Notes under the pieces: model-generated
The model's database searches: none
What the model was told of the DNA's origin: nothing
Seen by the model: only the letters and a program-made list of their open reading frames with translations
Shown here: piece by piece, positions 63,739-64,000 of the stretch
Numbering within the stretch: position 1 is the stretch's first letter
Layout: each line of letters starts with the position of its first letter
Position numbers and translations under genes: made by a program
Source: CAWBRY01 sp963791295
Lineage (GTDB): Bacteria; Bacteroidota; Bacteroidia; Chitinophagales; Chitinophagaceae
DNA length: 64,000 bases
Reading direction: 5' to 3'
Assembly: GCA_963791295.1 (NCBI GenBank)
Contig: CAWBRY010000001.1
Location: forward strand, 248,001 to 312,000

Positions 63739-64000
63739 CTATTCCTGAACTACAAGTCTAAATCCATTGCCGTGAATATTTACAATTTCGATCTTCTCAT
63801 CATCCTTCAAATACTTGCGAAGCTTGGCAATATAGACATCCATACTACGACCATTAAAATAAGTATCGCTGCCCCAGATCTTTTTCAGGGCTTGCTCCCT
63901 GGGCAATAGATCATTTAAATGTTCGGCCAGCATCTTTAATAGTTCATTTTCTTTTGGAGACAATGTTTGGGTCACTCCTTTATGGGTCAGCTGACGAAGT
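63739..64000 (-). CDS. Response regulator, C-terminal winged helix (partial, runs off the right edge)
   Basis: The frame is open from the right edge; the codons before the nominal GTG at 63975 continue as LRQLTHKG, so the receiver domain should lie outside the window. What is visible is an OmpR/PhoB-type DNA-binding domain: LSPKENELLKMLAEHLNDLLPREQALKKIWG, GRSMDVYIAKLRKYL (recognition helix) and IVNIHGNGFRLVV (wing). It likely pairs with a histidine kinase outside the window. Confidence 0.9.
   Translation of the reverse strand, partial: LRQLTHKGVTQTLSPKENELLKMLAEHLNDLLPREQALKKIWGSDTYFNGRSMDVYIAKLRKYLKDDEKIEIVNIHGNGFRLVVQE

Overview
The window comes from a Bacteroidota chromosome, most likely the Chitinophagaceae or a close relative (the family-level placement is inference). 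The support is six proteins ending in type IX secretion (T9SS) type A sorting domains, promoters of the Bacteroidota form TTTG-N19/20-TAnnTTTG, and phylum-typical families and gene order (ftsX, DUF3098, uppP; UMF1-type MFS; DUF3108). No tRNA, rRNA, CRISPR array, phage or transposase gene was seen.

Layout. 1-3020: 3' part of a TPR-CHAT (caspase-fold) protein. 3287-15926: a giant T9SS surface protein with 24 tandem 89-residue units, split into seven reading-frame fragments by seven small indels, all inside the repeat array. 16446-19605: two small secreted single-domain proteins with duplicated leader regions, then a frameshifted T9SS protein carrying a DnaJ-like CxxCxGxG pair. 19734-22989: TonB-dependent receptor, periplasmic helical-repeat protein and winged-helix regulator behind a textbook promoter. 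23064-26444: a third small secreted protein with a 44-residue ORF, then an ABC exporter operon with a LolA-like protein. 26731-40561: three more T9SS cargo proteins (two with sugar-dehydrogenase propellers, one with six 144-residue repeats), an FGE-like protein, an unknown secreted protein and pdxA. 40669-54427: housekeeping genes (rsmA, a D-hydroxyacid dehydrogenase, greA, HIT protein, ruvC, a flippase-like membrane protein, DUF3108, a five-gene ftsX operon, leuS). 54690-61211: a 2173-residue T9SS protein. 61208-64000: M23 peptidase, an NADP-binding protein, ruvB and the end of a response regulator.

How it fits together. About half of the window encodes exported or surface proteins. The cargo proteins share a modular C-terminus: an Ig/FN3-like pre-CTD domain followed by the sorting domain. 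Three small genes encode what looks like the pre-CTD domain alone. Several families of short intergenic repeats sit at gene ends and in operon gaps, and one repeat-like segment lies in frame inside leuS. The least explained parts are the indel cluster in the giant gene and the paired small secreted proteins with their shared palindromic leaders.
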